Source: Erythrobacter sp.
GTDB taxonomy: Bacteria; Pseudomonadota; Alphaproteobacteria; Sphingomonadales; Sphingomonadaceae
NCBI RefSeq assembly: GCF_023653175.1
Contig: NZ_JAMNXL010000003.1
Location: 1 to 57,457 of the forward strand
Reading direction: 5' to 3'
Length of the DNA stretch: 57,457 nt
This document shows, one piece after another, positions 8,306 through 17,689 of the stretch; within the stretch, counting starts at the first letter, position 1; every line of letters begins with the position of its first letter. The translations under genes were made by a program, and so were the position numbers. Below the pieces are notes generated by a model, which worked only from the letters and a program-made list of their open reading frames with translations, was not told the origin of the DNA and did no database searches.

Positions 8306-8878
8306 GTGATCGAGATTTTCGGCTGGCTGTGGACTTCGGCCATTCTGGTGATGGTGGTAGCGCTCGTCCTGCTCGCGATTGCCGCCTACAACAATCTCGT
8401 CGGCCTCAGGCAGAGCGTGCGGCAGGGGGTGGCCGATATCGATGCCCAGCTGCGCCAGCGGCATGATCTTATCCCCAATCTTGTCGAGACCGTGAAGGGC
8501 TATGCCGGGCACGAGGTGGCGACGCTCGAAGCGGTGATCGCGGCGCGCAATGCCGCCGCCAGCGGCGCACCGTCCTCGGGGGGCGAGCAGCAGCTGAAGA
8601 GCGCGCTCGGCAATCTACTGGCGCTGGGCGAGGCCTATCCCGACCTCAAGGCTTCCGCGAATTTCCAGTCGCTCCAGGGCGAGCTCGCCGATGTCGAGGA
8701 CAAGCTGGCTGCCGCCCGCCGCGCCCTCAACGCCGCGACCGCGCGCTTCAACGCCGCGCGCGAATCCTTCCCGGCGGTGCTGTTTGCCGGAATGTTCGGA
8801 TTCGCCGAGGCGGACTTCCACCGCCTCGACGCGAGCGAGCAGGGGACGGTCGACCAGGTGCCGCGGATCAGCTTCTGA
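8306..8878 (+). CDS. LemA family protein
   Basis: AYNNLVGLRQSVRQGVADIDAQLRQRHDLIPNLVETVKGYAGHE is the LemA signature; RBS aaggagg at 8291-8297 supports GTG 8306 rather than TTG 8300. Confidence 0.9.
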   Translation: MIEIFGWLWTSAILVMVVALVLLAIAAYNNLVGLRQSVRQGVADIDAQLRQRHDLIPNLVETVKGYAGHEVATLEAVIAARNAAASGAPSSGGEQQLKSALGNLLALGEAYPDLKASANFQSLQGELADVEDKLAAARRALNAATARFNAARESFPAVLFAGMFGFAEADFHRLDASEQGTVDQVPRISF

Positions 8879-8989
8879 TTCGGCTCCAGAACGGGGCCAA
8901 ACAGCGGATTTCCGGTCACATTCCGGTCGCGTTCGGGCTGTGGGCCGGATGATGTCTTCAAAAAGTAACATTTCCTCCCGGCGGGGTGC

Positions 8990-9115
8990 ATTTTTCATTT
9001 GCATTTCCCCCCCCAGGCCCTAGATGCGCCCTTCCGCTGCCCCAAGGGGACTTCCAAACCGCAAGGCAGCTTGTCGTTTTATGGTTTTCACAAACCGTTT
9101 TGGGGGTCCCTTGAG
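8990..9115 (+). promoter_or_regulatory. Structured 5' leader of ornithine decarboxylase, likely the alphaproteobacterial speF RNA motif
   Basis: Hairpins CAAG-gcag-CTTG (9062-9073) and GGTTT-tcac-AAACC (9083-9096); long-range CCCCAA (9040-9045)/TTGGGG (9100-9105) and GGGAC (9047-9051)/GTCCC (9106-9110). Position matches the published speF motif, but no covariance search was run. Confidence 0.6.
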
Positions 9116-9146
9116 TTGCACATCTATCCTGACGCACTGGCTGTAG
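9024..9146 (+). CDS. Upstream ORF in the ornithine decarboxylase leader (40 aa), candidate regulatory leader peptide
   Basis: ATG 9024 to TAG 9146: MRPSAAPRGLPNRKAACRFMVFTNRFGGPLSCTSILTHWL; overlaps the probable TTG start of the decarboxylase (9116) in another frame. Confidence 0.35.
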   Translation: MRPSAAPRGLPNRKAACRFMVFTNRFGGPLSCTSILTHWL

Positions 9147-10321
9147 TCCGCGACCTCCGTCCGGACGAACCCGTCATCCTCAATCGCCCGCACGCCGCGC
9201 GGCGCGCCGCCCGTTTCTTCGTCGAGAAGTTTCCGGGCAAGGTGCTCTATGCGGTCAAGGCCAACCCGGCGCCCGATCTGATCGAGGTGCTGTGGAGCGC
9301 CGGTGTCACCCACTATGACGTCGCCTCGATCACCGAGGTGCGGCTGGTGCGCGGCATCCTGCCTGACGCGGTGCTGTGCTTCATGCACCCGGTGAAGACC
9401 CCGGCGGCAATCCGCGAGGCCTATTTCGAGCACGGCGTGCGTACCTTCAGCCTCGACACATACGAGGAGCTGGAGAAGATCGTGGCCGCCTGCACCGATC
9501 CCGCGACCGGCGAGGCGCCGCGCGACCTGCGTCTGTGCGTGCGGCTGCGCGTATCTTCGGAATATTCCGAGCTCAGCCTCGCGTCGAAGTTCGGCTGCGA
9601 CCTCATCGAAGCGCCCCAGCTGCTCCAGCAGGCCCGCCAGCATTGCGACTGGCTGGGCGTGTGCTTCCATGTCGGCAGCCAGGCGATGACGCCCTTCGCT
9701 TTCGTGCAGGCATTGGACCGCACCCGTGCGGCGATTGCCGAGGCGTCGGTCGTGATCGACATGATCGATGTCGGCGGGGGCTTCCCGAGCGCCTATCCGG
9801 GGCTCGAACCGCCGCCGATGGAAGATTACTTCGCGATCATCGCCAAGCACTTCGAAAGCCTGCCGATCGCCTACAACGCCGAGCTGTGGTGCGAACCCGG
9901 CCGCGCGCTGTCGGCCGAGTATTCGTCGATGATCGTGCAGGTGAACAAGCGCCGTGACGAGGAGCTTTACATCAACGACGGTGCCTATGGCGCCCTTTAC
10001 GATGCCGCTCACGTTGCCTGGCGCTTCCCGGTGCGAGCGCTCGAGGACGACCTGATCGAGGAAGACGAGGATTTCGCCTTCTACGGCCCGACCTGCGACG
10101 ATGCCGACTACATGAAGGGCCCGTTCAAGCTGCCCGCCGACATCCAGGCGGGCGACTATATCGAAATCGGGATGCTCGGCGCTTACGGCGCGGCGATGAA
10201 GACCGGTTTCAACGGCTATGGCAATGCCCAGGTCGTGACCGTGCAGGACGAGCCGATGATGAGCCTGTTCAACGGCACCCGCGTGCGCGAGGCGACCGAC
10301 AACGTGGTGAGCCTGCGCTGA
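9116..10321 (+). CDS. Fold-III PLP ornithine/lysine decarboxylase
   Basis: LHIYPDALAVVRDLRPDEPVILNRPHAARRAARFFVEKFPGKVLYAVKANPAPDLIEVLWSAGVTHYDVAS...VDVGGGFPSAYPG-type motifs, WCEPGRALSAEY, YGPTCDDADYMKGPF. Start set at TTG 9116; the supplied ORF begins at 8999. Confidence 0.88.
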   Translation: MHIYPDALAVVRDLRPDEPVILNRPHAARRAARFFVEKFPGKVLYAVKANPAPDLIEVLWSAGVTHYDVASITEVRLVRGILPDAVLCFMHPVKTPAAIREAYFEHGVRTFSLDTYEELEKIVAACTDPATGEAPRDLRLCVRLRVSSEYSELSLASKFGCDLIEAPQLLQQARQHCDWLGVCFHVGSQAMTPFAFVQALDRTRAAIAEASVVIDMIDVGGGFPSAYPGLEPPPMEDYFAIIAKHFESLPIAYNAELWCEPGRALSAEYSSMIVQVNKRRDEELYINDGAYGALYDAAHVAWRFPVRALEDDLIEEDEDFAFYGPTCDDADYMKGPFKLPADIQAGDYIEIGMLGAYGAAMKTGFNGYGNAQVVTVQDEPMMSLFNGTRVREATDNVVSLR

Positions 10322-10327
10322 CCCTTT

Positions 10328-10360
10328 CCGCCGCTCCGCCCGTTGAGGGCGGGGCGGCGG
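10328..10360 (+). terminator. Stem-loop terminator after ornithine decarboxylase
   Basis: CCGCCGCTCCGCCC-gttga-GGGCGGGGCGGCGG followed by cgttt. Confidence 0.65.
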
Positions 10361-10497
10361 CGTTTACGCACATTTGTCACATAAATACCACAGGAATGAC
10401 AAGAAGCCCGCTTGGCGGCGCAATTTTGTTAGGCTTTGAGCCGCTTGCCGATAACTTTCCGGTCCAAACGATCATTCTGGCACCGAGGAAGCATATC

Positions 10498-13071
10498 ATG
10501 GCAATTCGCACCTCCTTCACCACCGGCAGCGCGCTTGTGGCCCTTGCGCTGGGCTGCGCGGCGCAGCCCGCCTTCGCGCAGGACGAGGCCGCCGGCGCCG
10601 AAACCGATCCCGCGGCCGTGGGTGACCCCATCATCGTCACCGGCACCCGCCGCACCGACCGCACGGTTTCCGAAAGCGCGGTGCCGATCGACGTGATCGG
10701 TTCCGATGCGCTGCTCAACCAGGGCACCACAGAGACCAACCGGCTGCTCAACAATCTCGTCCCCTCGTTCAATTTCCCGCAGCCCTCGCTGACCGACGGC
10801 ACCGATTCGCTGCGCCCGGCGACCTTGCGCGGCCTTGCGCCCGATCAGGTGCTGGTGCTGGTCAACGGCAAGCGCCGGCATTCTTCGGCGCTGCTCAACC
10901 TCAACGGTTCGATCGGGCGCGGCTCCACCGGCGTCGACATGAACACCATCCCGCCGCTCGCGATCGATCGCATCGAAGTGCTGCGCGATGGCGCGGCCTC
11001 GCAATATGGTTCGGACGCGATCGCGGGGGTGATCAACATCCAGCTCAGGAAGGGCCAGGGCGGGCGCGCGCAGGTCACCTACGGCAAGTACATTACCACC
11101 ATGGAGGACGTCGCCCAGGTCCAGAGCGTCGCGCCCACCACTGGGGCGAGCAACGATCCGGTGATCACCTATACCGGCGAGGACCGCAAGCGCCGCGATG
11201 GCGACACCGTCACCTTCGCCGCCAATTACGGTTTGCCGCTGGGCGACACCGGCTTCGTCAACATCACCGCCGAATACAAGGACCGCGATCCCACCAACCG
11301 CTCGGGCCCGGACATCCGCCGGCAATATTCCGGCGTGGGTGACGTCCGCGAGACCACCATCAATCGCTACAACCACCGGTTCGGTGACGGCAAGTCGGAG
11401 GACGTGAACCTGTTCGTCAACGCCGGCATCGATGTCGGGACAAGCTTCGAGCTCTATGCCTTCGGCAGCTATGGCAACCGCCAGGCCAACGGCGCGGGCT
11501 TCTACCGCCGCTCGCTCGACGCGCGCAACCGCGACTTCGCCAATGGCGGCGCGCCCTTCTATCCCGACGGGTTCCTGCCGCAGATCGATGCCGATATCGA
11601 GGATATCGCAGGGGTGATCGGGATCCGCGGCGAGACCGGCGGCTGGAACCTCGACCTGTCGGTCAACTACGGCAGCAACCGCCTCGATTACGGCGTTTCG
11701 AACAGCTGGAACGCCTCGCTCGGCGGGATCGCGAGCCCGACCGAATTCGACGCGGGCGGGCTGCGGTCGGGGCAGACCTCGGTCAATGTCGATGCCCAGC
11801 GCGACATCGACCTCGGCATCGGCGACAGCTCGATCGCCTTCGGGGGCGAGTGGCGCAACGAGAACTACAAGATCATCCCGGGCGAAGAGGCGAGCTACAT
11901 CGCTGGGCCCTTCACCTTCTCGAACGGCGCAGCGCCCGGCGCGCAGGTGTTCCCGGGCTTCCAGCCCTCCACTGCGGTTGACGCCTCGCGTGACAGCTTT
12001 GCCGCCTATGTCGAACTCGACACCGATCTGTCGGACATGTTCAACGTGCAGGTCGCAGGGCGCTACGAGCACTTCTCGGACTTCGGCGACACGCTCAACG
12101 GCAAGATCGCCGCGCGCTTCGAGCCTGTCGAAGGGATCGCCATCCGCGGTTCGGCCTCGACCGGCTTCCGCGCGCCGGGGATGGCGCAGCAGTTCTTCTC
12201 GACCACCTCTACCAACAATGTCGCGGGCGTCGGGTTGATCGAGATCGGCACCTTCCCGGTCAATTCGCCGATCGCAGTGGCGCTGGGCGCACAGCCGCTC
12301 GAGCCCGAGGAATCGGTCAACCTCGGCGGGGGGGTGGTGTTCACCATGGTCGAGGGCCTCAGCCTCACGGTCGATTACTACAACATCAAGATCACCGACC
12401 GCATCGTGCTGACCGAGAACCTGCAGGGCGCCGACGTGGTCGCGCTGCTGCAGGCGGCGGGCGTGGTCGGCACTTCGGCGCGGTTCTTCATCAACGGCAT
12501 CGACACCCGCACCGAGGGTCTCGATATCGTTGCGAGCTACCGCGTGCCCGATTTCGGCGCGGGCCGCTTCACGCTGACCGCGGGCTTCAACGTCAACGAC
12601 ACCGCGATCACCGACCGCAGGACATTCTCGGGCTTCGCCGCCCAGCGCCTGTTCGCGCGTCCGGAGAGCTTCCGCCTGACCGACGGGCAGCCGTCGAACA
12701 AGCTCAATATCGGGCTCGACTGGGACATGGCGCCGTTCGGCGCGAGCCTGCGGGCCAACCGCTTCGGTTCGGTGTTCCTGCCGATCGGTTCGAACAATGA
12801 TCTCACCATCGCCAAGGGCGCGGCCCCGGGCGATGTGACGCTGTCGCCCAAGTGGGTGGTCGATCTGGAAGCGCGCTACACGCTGATGGAGCGCGTCCAG
12901 CTGGCGGTGGGGGCGAACAACCTGCTCGACGAATACCCCGACCGTTTGCCCTTCGGCGTCGTCGGCGGATTCAATTTCGGCCAGAATCAAGCATTTCTGC
13001 CCTATTCCTCGCAATCGCCCTTCGGTTTCAGCGGGCGGTTCCTGTACGGGCGCGTCAGCGTCGAGTTCTGA
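10498..13071 (+). CDS. TonB-dependent outer membrane receptor
   Basis: Signal peptide MAIRTSFTTGSALVALALGCAAQPAFAQ; plug domain VTGTRRTDRTVSESAVPIDVIGSDALLNQG...GAASQYGSDAIAGVINIQL; C-terminal FSGRFLYGRVSVEF. Confidence 0.93.
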   Translation: MAIRTSFTTGSALVALALGCAAQPAFAQDEAAGAETDPAAVGDPIIVTGTRRTDRTVSESAVPIDVIGSDALLNQGTTETNRLLNNLVPSFNFPQPSLTDGTDSLRPATLRGLAPDQVLVLVNGKRRHSSALLNLNGSIGRGSTGVDMNTIPPLAIDRIEVLRDGAASQYGSDAIAGVINIQLRKGQGGRAQVTYGKYITTMEDVAQVQSVAPTTGASNDPVITYTGEDRKRRDGDTVTFAANYGLPLGDTGFVNITAEYKDRDPTNRSGPDIRRQYSGVGDVRETTINRYNHRFGDGKSEDVNLFVNAGIDVGTSFELYAFGSYGNRQANGAGFYRRSLDARNRDFANGGAPFYPDGFLPQIDADIEDIAGVIGIRGETGGWNLDLSVNYGSNRLDYGVSNSWNASLGGIASPTEFDAGGLRSGQTSVNVDAQRDIDLGIGDSSIAFGGEWRNENYKIIPGEEASYIAGPFTFSNGAAPGAQVFPGFQPSTAVDASRDSFAAYVELDTDLSDMFNVQVAGRYEHFSDFGDTLNGKIAARFEPVEGIAIRGSASTGFRAPGMAQQFFSTTSTNNVAGVGLIEIGTFPVNSPIAVALGAQPLEPEESVNLGGGVVFTMVEGLSLTVDYYNIKITDRIVLTENLQGADVVALLQAAGVVGTSARFFINGIDTRTEGLDIVASYRVPDFGAGRFTLTAGFNVNDTAITDRRTFSGFAAQRLFARPESFRLTDGQPSNKLNIGLDWDMAPFGASLRANRFGSVFLPIGSNNDLTIAKGAAPGDVTLSPKWVVDLEARYTLMERVQLAVGANNLLDEYPDRLPFGVVGGFNFGQNQAFLPYSSQSPFGFSGRFLYGRVSVEF

Positions 13072-13122
13072 TTGGCGGGCCGGAGCAGCGGGGCGAGGGC
13101 GCCTCGCTGCCTCGGCCAGCCC

Positions 13123-13641
13123 TTACAGCCGCACCTCGGCGACCTTGTCCTTGTAGTCCTGCTTGGGGTCGATCCCGATCAGCATCTTGATCCCCGCCAC
13201 CAGCGAGGAGGCGTCGACCCAGATCTCGGCTTCCTCGGCATCGAGGCGGATCAGCGCGATCTTGGGGTCGTCCTTGCCTTCGTACCAGGCCGCGACGAAG
13301 CGGTTCCAGAGCCGGTCGATGGTCGCGCGGTCGCGGGTGGTGGACAGCTGGCCGTGGACCGTCGCCCACACGTCATGCCCCTTGGAGGCGAAGTGCGCCA
13401 TCGCGCGCGGGCTTCCGCCGTCGAGCTCGGCCTGCTGGATCATGCGGTAGAGGTTGTTGTCGGTGGCGGTGAAGAACCACAGCGGGCCGTGGTAGTCGCC
13501 GTCAACATCCAGCTCGTCATCGAGCTGCGCTGTCATGGGACGGGCGTGGCCGTCCTCGCCCTCGGCCAGGCCGAGGAACATCGTCATGTCGCTGTTGAGC
13601 GCCTTCCAGAACTTGCGTCGGATCTCCGCGTCGGTCGCCAT
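13123..13641 (-). CDS. Pyridoxamine 5'-phosphate oxidase family / general stress FMN-binding split-barrel protein
   Basis: MTMFLGLAEGEDGHARPMTAQLDDELDVDGDYHGPLWFFTATDNNLYRMI...VDASSLVAGIKMLIGIDPKQDYKDKVAEVRL. Confidence 0.8.
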   Translation of the reverse strand: MATDAEIRRKFWKALNSDMTMFLGLAEGEDGHARPMTAQLDDELDVDGDYHGPLWFFTATDNNLYRMIQQAELDGGSPRAMAHFASKGHDVWATVHGQLSTTRDRATIDRLWNRFVAAWYEGKDDPKIALIRLDAEEAEIWVDASSLVAGIKMLIGIDPKQDYKDKVAEVRL

Positions 13642-13697
13642 GCCTGTCTCCTTCGTTGGGGACAGGCGCTAGCGCCGACGCGGAGGAAAAGTTCCGC

Positions 13698-14879
13698 TCA
13701 GAAGACCTCGAAGAGACCGGCCGCGCCCATGCCGCCGCCAATGCACATGGTGACGACCACATACTTGGCGCCGCGGCGCTTGCCTTCGATCAGGGCGTGG
13801 CCGGTGCAGCGCGCGCCGGTCATGCCGTAGGGGTGGCCGATCGAGATCGAGCCGCCGCTGACGTTGAGGATGTCGTTGGGGATGCCGAGCGTGTCGCGGC
13901 AGTAGAGCACCTGCACCGCGAAGGCCTCGTTCAGTTCCCACAGCCCGATGTCGTCCATCTTGAGGCCGGTTGCCTTGAGCAGCTTCGGGATAGCGAAGAC
14001 CGGGCCGATGCCCATCTCGTCGGGCTCGGTGCCCGCGACCGCCATGCCGACATAGCGGCCGAGCGGCTGGAGACCGCGTTGTTCGGCAATCTTGGCTTCC
14101 ATCAGCACGCTCGCCGAGGAACCATCCGACAGCTGCGAGGCATTGCCCGCAGTGATGCACATGCCCGGGCCCATCACCGGCTGGAGGCTCTGGAGGCCTT
14201 CGAGGGTGGTCTCGGGACGGTTGCCCTCGTCCTTGGAGAGGGTGATCTCCTTCTGCGAGACTTCCTTGGTCTCCTTGTCGACCACGTTCATGGTGACGGT
14301 GACGGGGACGATCTCGGCGTCAAGGCGCCCTTCGGCCTGCGCGGCGGCGGTGCGCATCTGCGACTGGTAGGCGTATTCGTCCTGCGCTTCGCGGCTGATG
14401 TTGTAGCGCTTGGCGACGGTCTCGGCCGTGCCGAGCATCGGCATGTAGACGTCCTTGTGCATCGCGATCAGCGAGCGGTCGGGCGAGACGCGCATCTCAG
14501 GGGTCTGGACGAGGCTGATCGAATCCTGCCCGCCGCCGACAACGATATCCATGTTGTCGACGATGATCTGCTTGGCGGCGGTCGAAATCGCCATCAGGCC
14601 CGAGGAGCACTGGCGGTCGATGGTCTGGCCGCTGACAGTGACCGGGCAGCCGGCACGCAGTGCGACCTGGCGGGCGATGTTGCCGGCCTGAGTCCCTTGC
14701 GTGAGGACGGTGCCCCACACCACATCGTCGATCTGGCCGGCCTCGATCCCGGCGCGCTCGATGGCCGGCGCGAGGCTGAGGGCGCCGAGCGTCGGCCCGG
14801 GCGTGGCATTGAAGGCGCCCTTGTAGGCGCGGCCGATGGGGGTGCGGGCGGTGGAAACGATAACAGCGTCACGTGCCAT
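13698..14879 (-). CDS. Acetyl-CoA C-acyltransferase (thiolase)
   Basis: [62 protein letters not shown] thiolase signatures. Confidence 0.93.
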   Translation of the reverse strand: MARDAVIVSTARTPIGRAYKGAFNATPGPTLGALSLAPAIERAGIEAGQIDDVVWGTVLTQGTQAGNIARQVALRAGCPVTVSGQTIDRQCSSGLMAISTAAKQIIVDNMDIVVGGGQDSISLVQTPEMRVSPDRSLIAMHKDVYMPMLGTAETVAKRYNISREAQDEYAYQSQMRTAAAQAEGRLDAEIVPVTVTMNVVDKETKEVSQKEITLSKDEGNRPETTLEGLQSLQPVMGPGMCITAGNASQLSDGSSASVLMEAKIAEQRGLQPLGRYVGMAVAGTEPDEMGIGPVFAIPKLLKATGLKMDDIGLWELNEAFAVQVLYCRDTLGIPNDILNVSGGSISIGHPYGMTGARCTGHALIEGKRRGAKYVVVTMCIGGGMGAAGLFEVF

Positions 14880-14905
14880 GATAGGGGGTATCCTTGTTCT
14901 GAGGT

Positions 14906-15445
14906 TCAGTCGGGGAACCGTACCGCCCCGTCTTCGAGCGGCAGGTCGAGCGCGCCGCAGATCAGCGACACGCCGTGATAGAAGGCGGTGAGCTGGACGA
15001 TTTCGAGCACTTCTTCTTCCGAGAAGTGCGCCCGAAGGTCAGCCCAATGCGCGTCGGAGAGACGCTTTTCGTCGAGCAGGGCATCGACGCCGGCGATCAG
15101 TGCGGCCTCGCGCGCGGCCCACACCGGATCAGCGGCCGAGCCGTGCACCAGAGCGCGCTGCTGCGCCTCGTCGATGCCGGCTTTTTCCGCAAAGCCGCGG
15201 ATGTGGACGCCGTATTCGTACTCGCAGCCGCAGCGCGCCGTGGTGCGGTCGATCACCAGCTCGCGTTCGCGCAAGGCCAGCGGGCCGCGGTCGAGCATCG
15301 AGCCGGCGGTGAACTTGCCCCATGCGCGCTCGTGCTTGGCGAGCGTGGTGAACAGCTTCAGCGGCGGCGCACCGCGCATCAGCACGGCCATCGCCCGGGC
15401 GAAAGGCTCGGGGTAGGGCTCTGCGAGAGGTTCGATGCGCGCCAT
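14906..15445 (-). CDS. Carboxymuconolactone decarboxylase (AhpD-like) family protein
   Basis: [90 protein letters not shown]. Confidence 0.82.
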   Translation of the reverse strand: MARIEPLAEPYPEPFARAMAVLMRGAPPLKLFTTLAKHERAWGKFTAGSMLDRGPLALRERELVIDRTTARCGCEYEYGVHIRGFAEKAGIDEAQQRALVHGSAADPVWAAREAALIAGVDALLDEKRLSDAHWADLRAHFSEEEVLEIVQLTAFYHGVSLICGALDLPLEDGAVRFPD

Positions 15446-15450
15446 CGGGC

Positions 15451-15900
15451 TCACACGAAGTATTGTGTGATCCACTCGGCCATCAGCGCGGGCTTTTCCT
15501 CGCCCTCGATCTCGATGGTGATTTCGCAGGTTTGCTGCCACTGGCCGGGGCGCTTCTCGACCATTTCGGTGAGCTTCCAGTGCCCGCGGATGCGCTTGCC
15601 GGCGCGGACCGGGGCGATGAAGCGGGTCTTGTTGCCGCCGTAGTTGACGCCCATCTTCACGCCGTCGATGCGCGGAGCGCCGCCCTGGGCGCCGAGATAG
15701 GGGATCATCGACAGCGTCAGGAAGCCGTGGGCGATCGTGCCGCCGAACGGCGTCATCTTCGCCATCTCTTCATTGACGTGGATGAACTGGTGATCACCGG
15801 TCGCCTCGGCGAACTGGTTGATGCGTTCCTGGCTCATCTCGGCCCATTCGCTGGTGCCGATCACTTCGCCGACCTTGGCGGCCAAATCCTGCGGGTTCAT
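15451..15900 (-). CDS. MaoC family dehydratase
   Basis: WAEMSQERINQFAEATGDHQFIHVNEEMAKMTPFGGTIAHGFLTLSMIPYL hot-dog/MaoC motif. Confidence 0.92.
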   Translation of the reverse strand: MNPQDLAAKVGEVIGTSEWAEMSQERINQFAEATGDHQFIHVNEEMAKMTPFGGTIAHGFLTLSMIPYLGAQGGAPRIDGVKMGVNYGGNKTRFIAPVRAGKRIRGHWKLTEMVEKRPGQWQQTCEITIEIEGEEKPALMAEWITQYFV

Positions 15901-16003
15901 CAGGGCTCCTCCTTGTGTCCGCGAAGCCGCCCGATCCGTGGCCGACTTCGCTGTTTGCGCCGGGCTACATGGCGCAACACAAGGGGGAGCGCAACGTCCA
16001 GCG

Positions 16004-17386
16004 CTATGCCGCTACGGCACCGCGCATCTGGCCCGCGACCGCAGCCTTCCTTGCCGCGCTTCGCTCGAGCAGGCCGCGCGCCGAATCGATGCGCAGGCAA
16101 TAGGTGTTGAGGCCGATCTGGAGACCCACCAGCATCAGCATCACCGGCTGATAGGCGATCCCCTGGAACAGCGCCCCGACAAGGTAGATCAGCGCCCCCA
16201 TCTGCAACGCGGCGGCGAGCGGCGCGATCCAGCGGGTCGTCTCGTCCTCGGCCTTTTTCCAGCGGCGCTGGATACGCTCCATCTGCCACAGGCCCGTCAG
16301 GTGCAGCAGCAGCCACATGCCGAGCCCCGGCCAGCCCTGTTCGCCCAGCATTTCGAATACTGAGGAGTGGTAGGCCCGCGCCTTGTCCTCGACCTCGGTG
16401 TATTCGATTGTGGTGGTGTTCCCGTCGGTCTTCTTGACCGGCATGGTGTAGGTGAACTTGTTCGCGCGATAGGCATCGAACCCGCCGCCAAGGGGCTTGG
16501 TCTGGACATAGTCGAGCGTCCAGTTCCACACCGCCACGCGGGTCGAGGCGCTCTCGTCACCGCCGGGTTCGGCGATGGTCGCCATGCGGTCGTAATAGGA
16601 TTGCGGCAGGAAGGGCAGGGCGGTGAGCCCCAGCACGCCGGCCCCGGCGATGAACAGGATGCGCTGCTTCGAGTAGCGCAGCAGCAGCACCGCCAGCGCG
16701 GCAATGCAGAGCAGCCCCGTGCGCGCCTCGGTGCCGATCGGCACCAGCAGCGCGGAAAAGGTCAGTGCGGCGGCAAAGGCCGTCACCGTCCAGTGCTTGG
16801 GGAAGATCGTGCCGTGCTTGACGAACCACCACAGCAAGGGGATCAGCCCGATCGCCACGGTCGCCAATGTCGAGCTTTCGTAGATGCCAGAGTTGTCGTC
16901 GACGAAGAAATTGAGCTCGCCATAGCCGCCCCCGCCGGTCACCACCTTGAGGCCGGTGGCGATCACGATCATCGCCACGCTCAAGACCAGCGATAGCGCC
17001 AGGCCCTCGATCCGCGCGCGGGTGGTGAGGGTGAGGGGCAGGAAGATCGCGAAGAGCAGCGCCTTCCACACCCAGTCCCACTTGGTCTGCGCATCGAGCG
17101 GGAAATCGGCATTGGACGTGGTCCACCAGCAATAGAAGAGCAGGCCCAGCATCAGGCCCTGCCGCAAGGTGAAGCGCGCGCCCTCCTTGCGGTCCAAGGC
17201 CAGCCACCCGCCGAAGGCCGCGGCAAAGGCGATCAGCGACAAGGGCAGGGTGGTGATGATCGAATAGCCGATCCGCTGCGGCGCGAGGATGTCGATATAG
17301 ACATAGAGCAGCACCCACAAAAACGGGCGCCGGAGGCCGAGCAGCATGGCATAGGCGATGAAGACGAGGAAGAAGAGGTCCTTCAC
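16004..17386 (-). CDS. Exosortase A-system-associated putative O-glycosylation ligase (Wzy/O-antigen ligase-like)
   Basis: 460 aa multi-TM; LRRPFLWVLLYVYIDILAPQRIGYSIITTLPLSLIAF, WWTTSNADFPLDAQTKWDWVWKALLF, EARTGLLCIAALAVLLL, AYHSSVFEMLGEQGWPGLGMWLLLH. Confidence 0.83.
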   Translation of the reverse strand: MKDLFFLVFIAYAMLLGLRRPFLWVLLYVYIDILAPQRIGYSIITTLPLSLIAFAAAFGGWLALDRKEGARFTLRQGLMLGLLFYCWWTTSNADFPLDAQTKWDWVWKALLFAIFLPLTLTTRARIEGLALSLVLSVAMIVIATGLKVVTGGGGYGELNFFVDDNSGIYESSTLATVAIGLIPLLWWFVKHGTIFPKHWTVTAFAAALTFSALLVPIGTEARTGLLCIAALAVLLLRYSKQRILFIAGAGVLGLTALPFLPQSYYDRMATIAEPGGDESASTRVAVWNWTLDYVQTKPLGGGFDAYRANKFTYTMPVKKTDGNTTTIEYTEVEDKARAYHSSVFEMLGEQGWPGLGMWLLLHLTGLWQMERIQRRWKKAEDETTRWIAPLAAALQMGALIYLVGALFQGIAYQPVMLMLVGLQIGLNTYCLRIDSARGLLERSAARKAAVAGQMRGAVAA

Positions 17387-17598
17387 TGCGCCCTCTCGTC
17401 TGAATTTGCCCCGTGCTCGCCGCGCGCACGGCGGGCTTCGTTGCGGCCCAGGGCGCTGGCAGCCTTGCGGTTGCCGGCGGTCTCGGACTTGATGTCATCC
17501 AGCAGCGGGTCGACATCGAGCCCGTCGCGCAGCACCAGCCGCATCATCGCGACCGCGAGCAGGCCATGGCCGAGGGCAAGGGCGAAGGTGTCGATCAT
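17383..17598 (-). CDS. Small protein linked to the O-glycosylation ligase
   Basis: 71 aa MIDTFALALGHGLLAVAMMRLVLRDGLDVDPLLDDIKSETAGNRKAASALGRNEARRARGEHGANSDERAQ; overlaps the start of the ligase. Confidence 0.6.
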   Translation of the reverse strand: MIDTFALALGHGLLAVAMMRLVLRDGLDVDPLLDDIKSETAGNRKAASALGRNEARRARGEHGANSDERAQ

Positions 17599-17689
17599 GG
17601 GTCAGGCGGGTTCCGCAAGCGTCATGGGTGAGCCTTACTCCCAGCCAGTTGACGCGGCGTTAAGCACGCCTGCGATAGAGAACACGGCC

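Noticed and set aside
10429-13014. 861-aa minus-strand ORF opposite the TonB receptor
   Set aside because: Antisense shadow of a well-supported TonB-dependent receptor; no recognisable domain.
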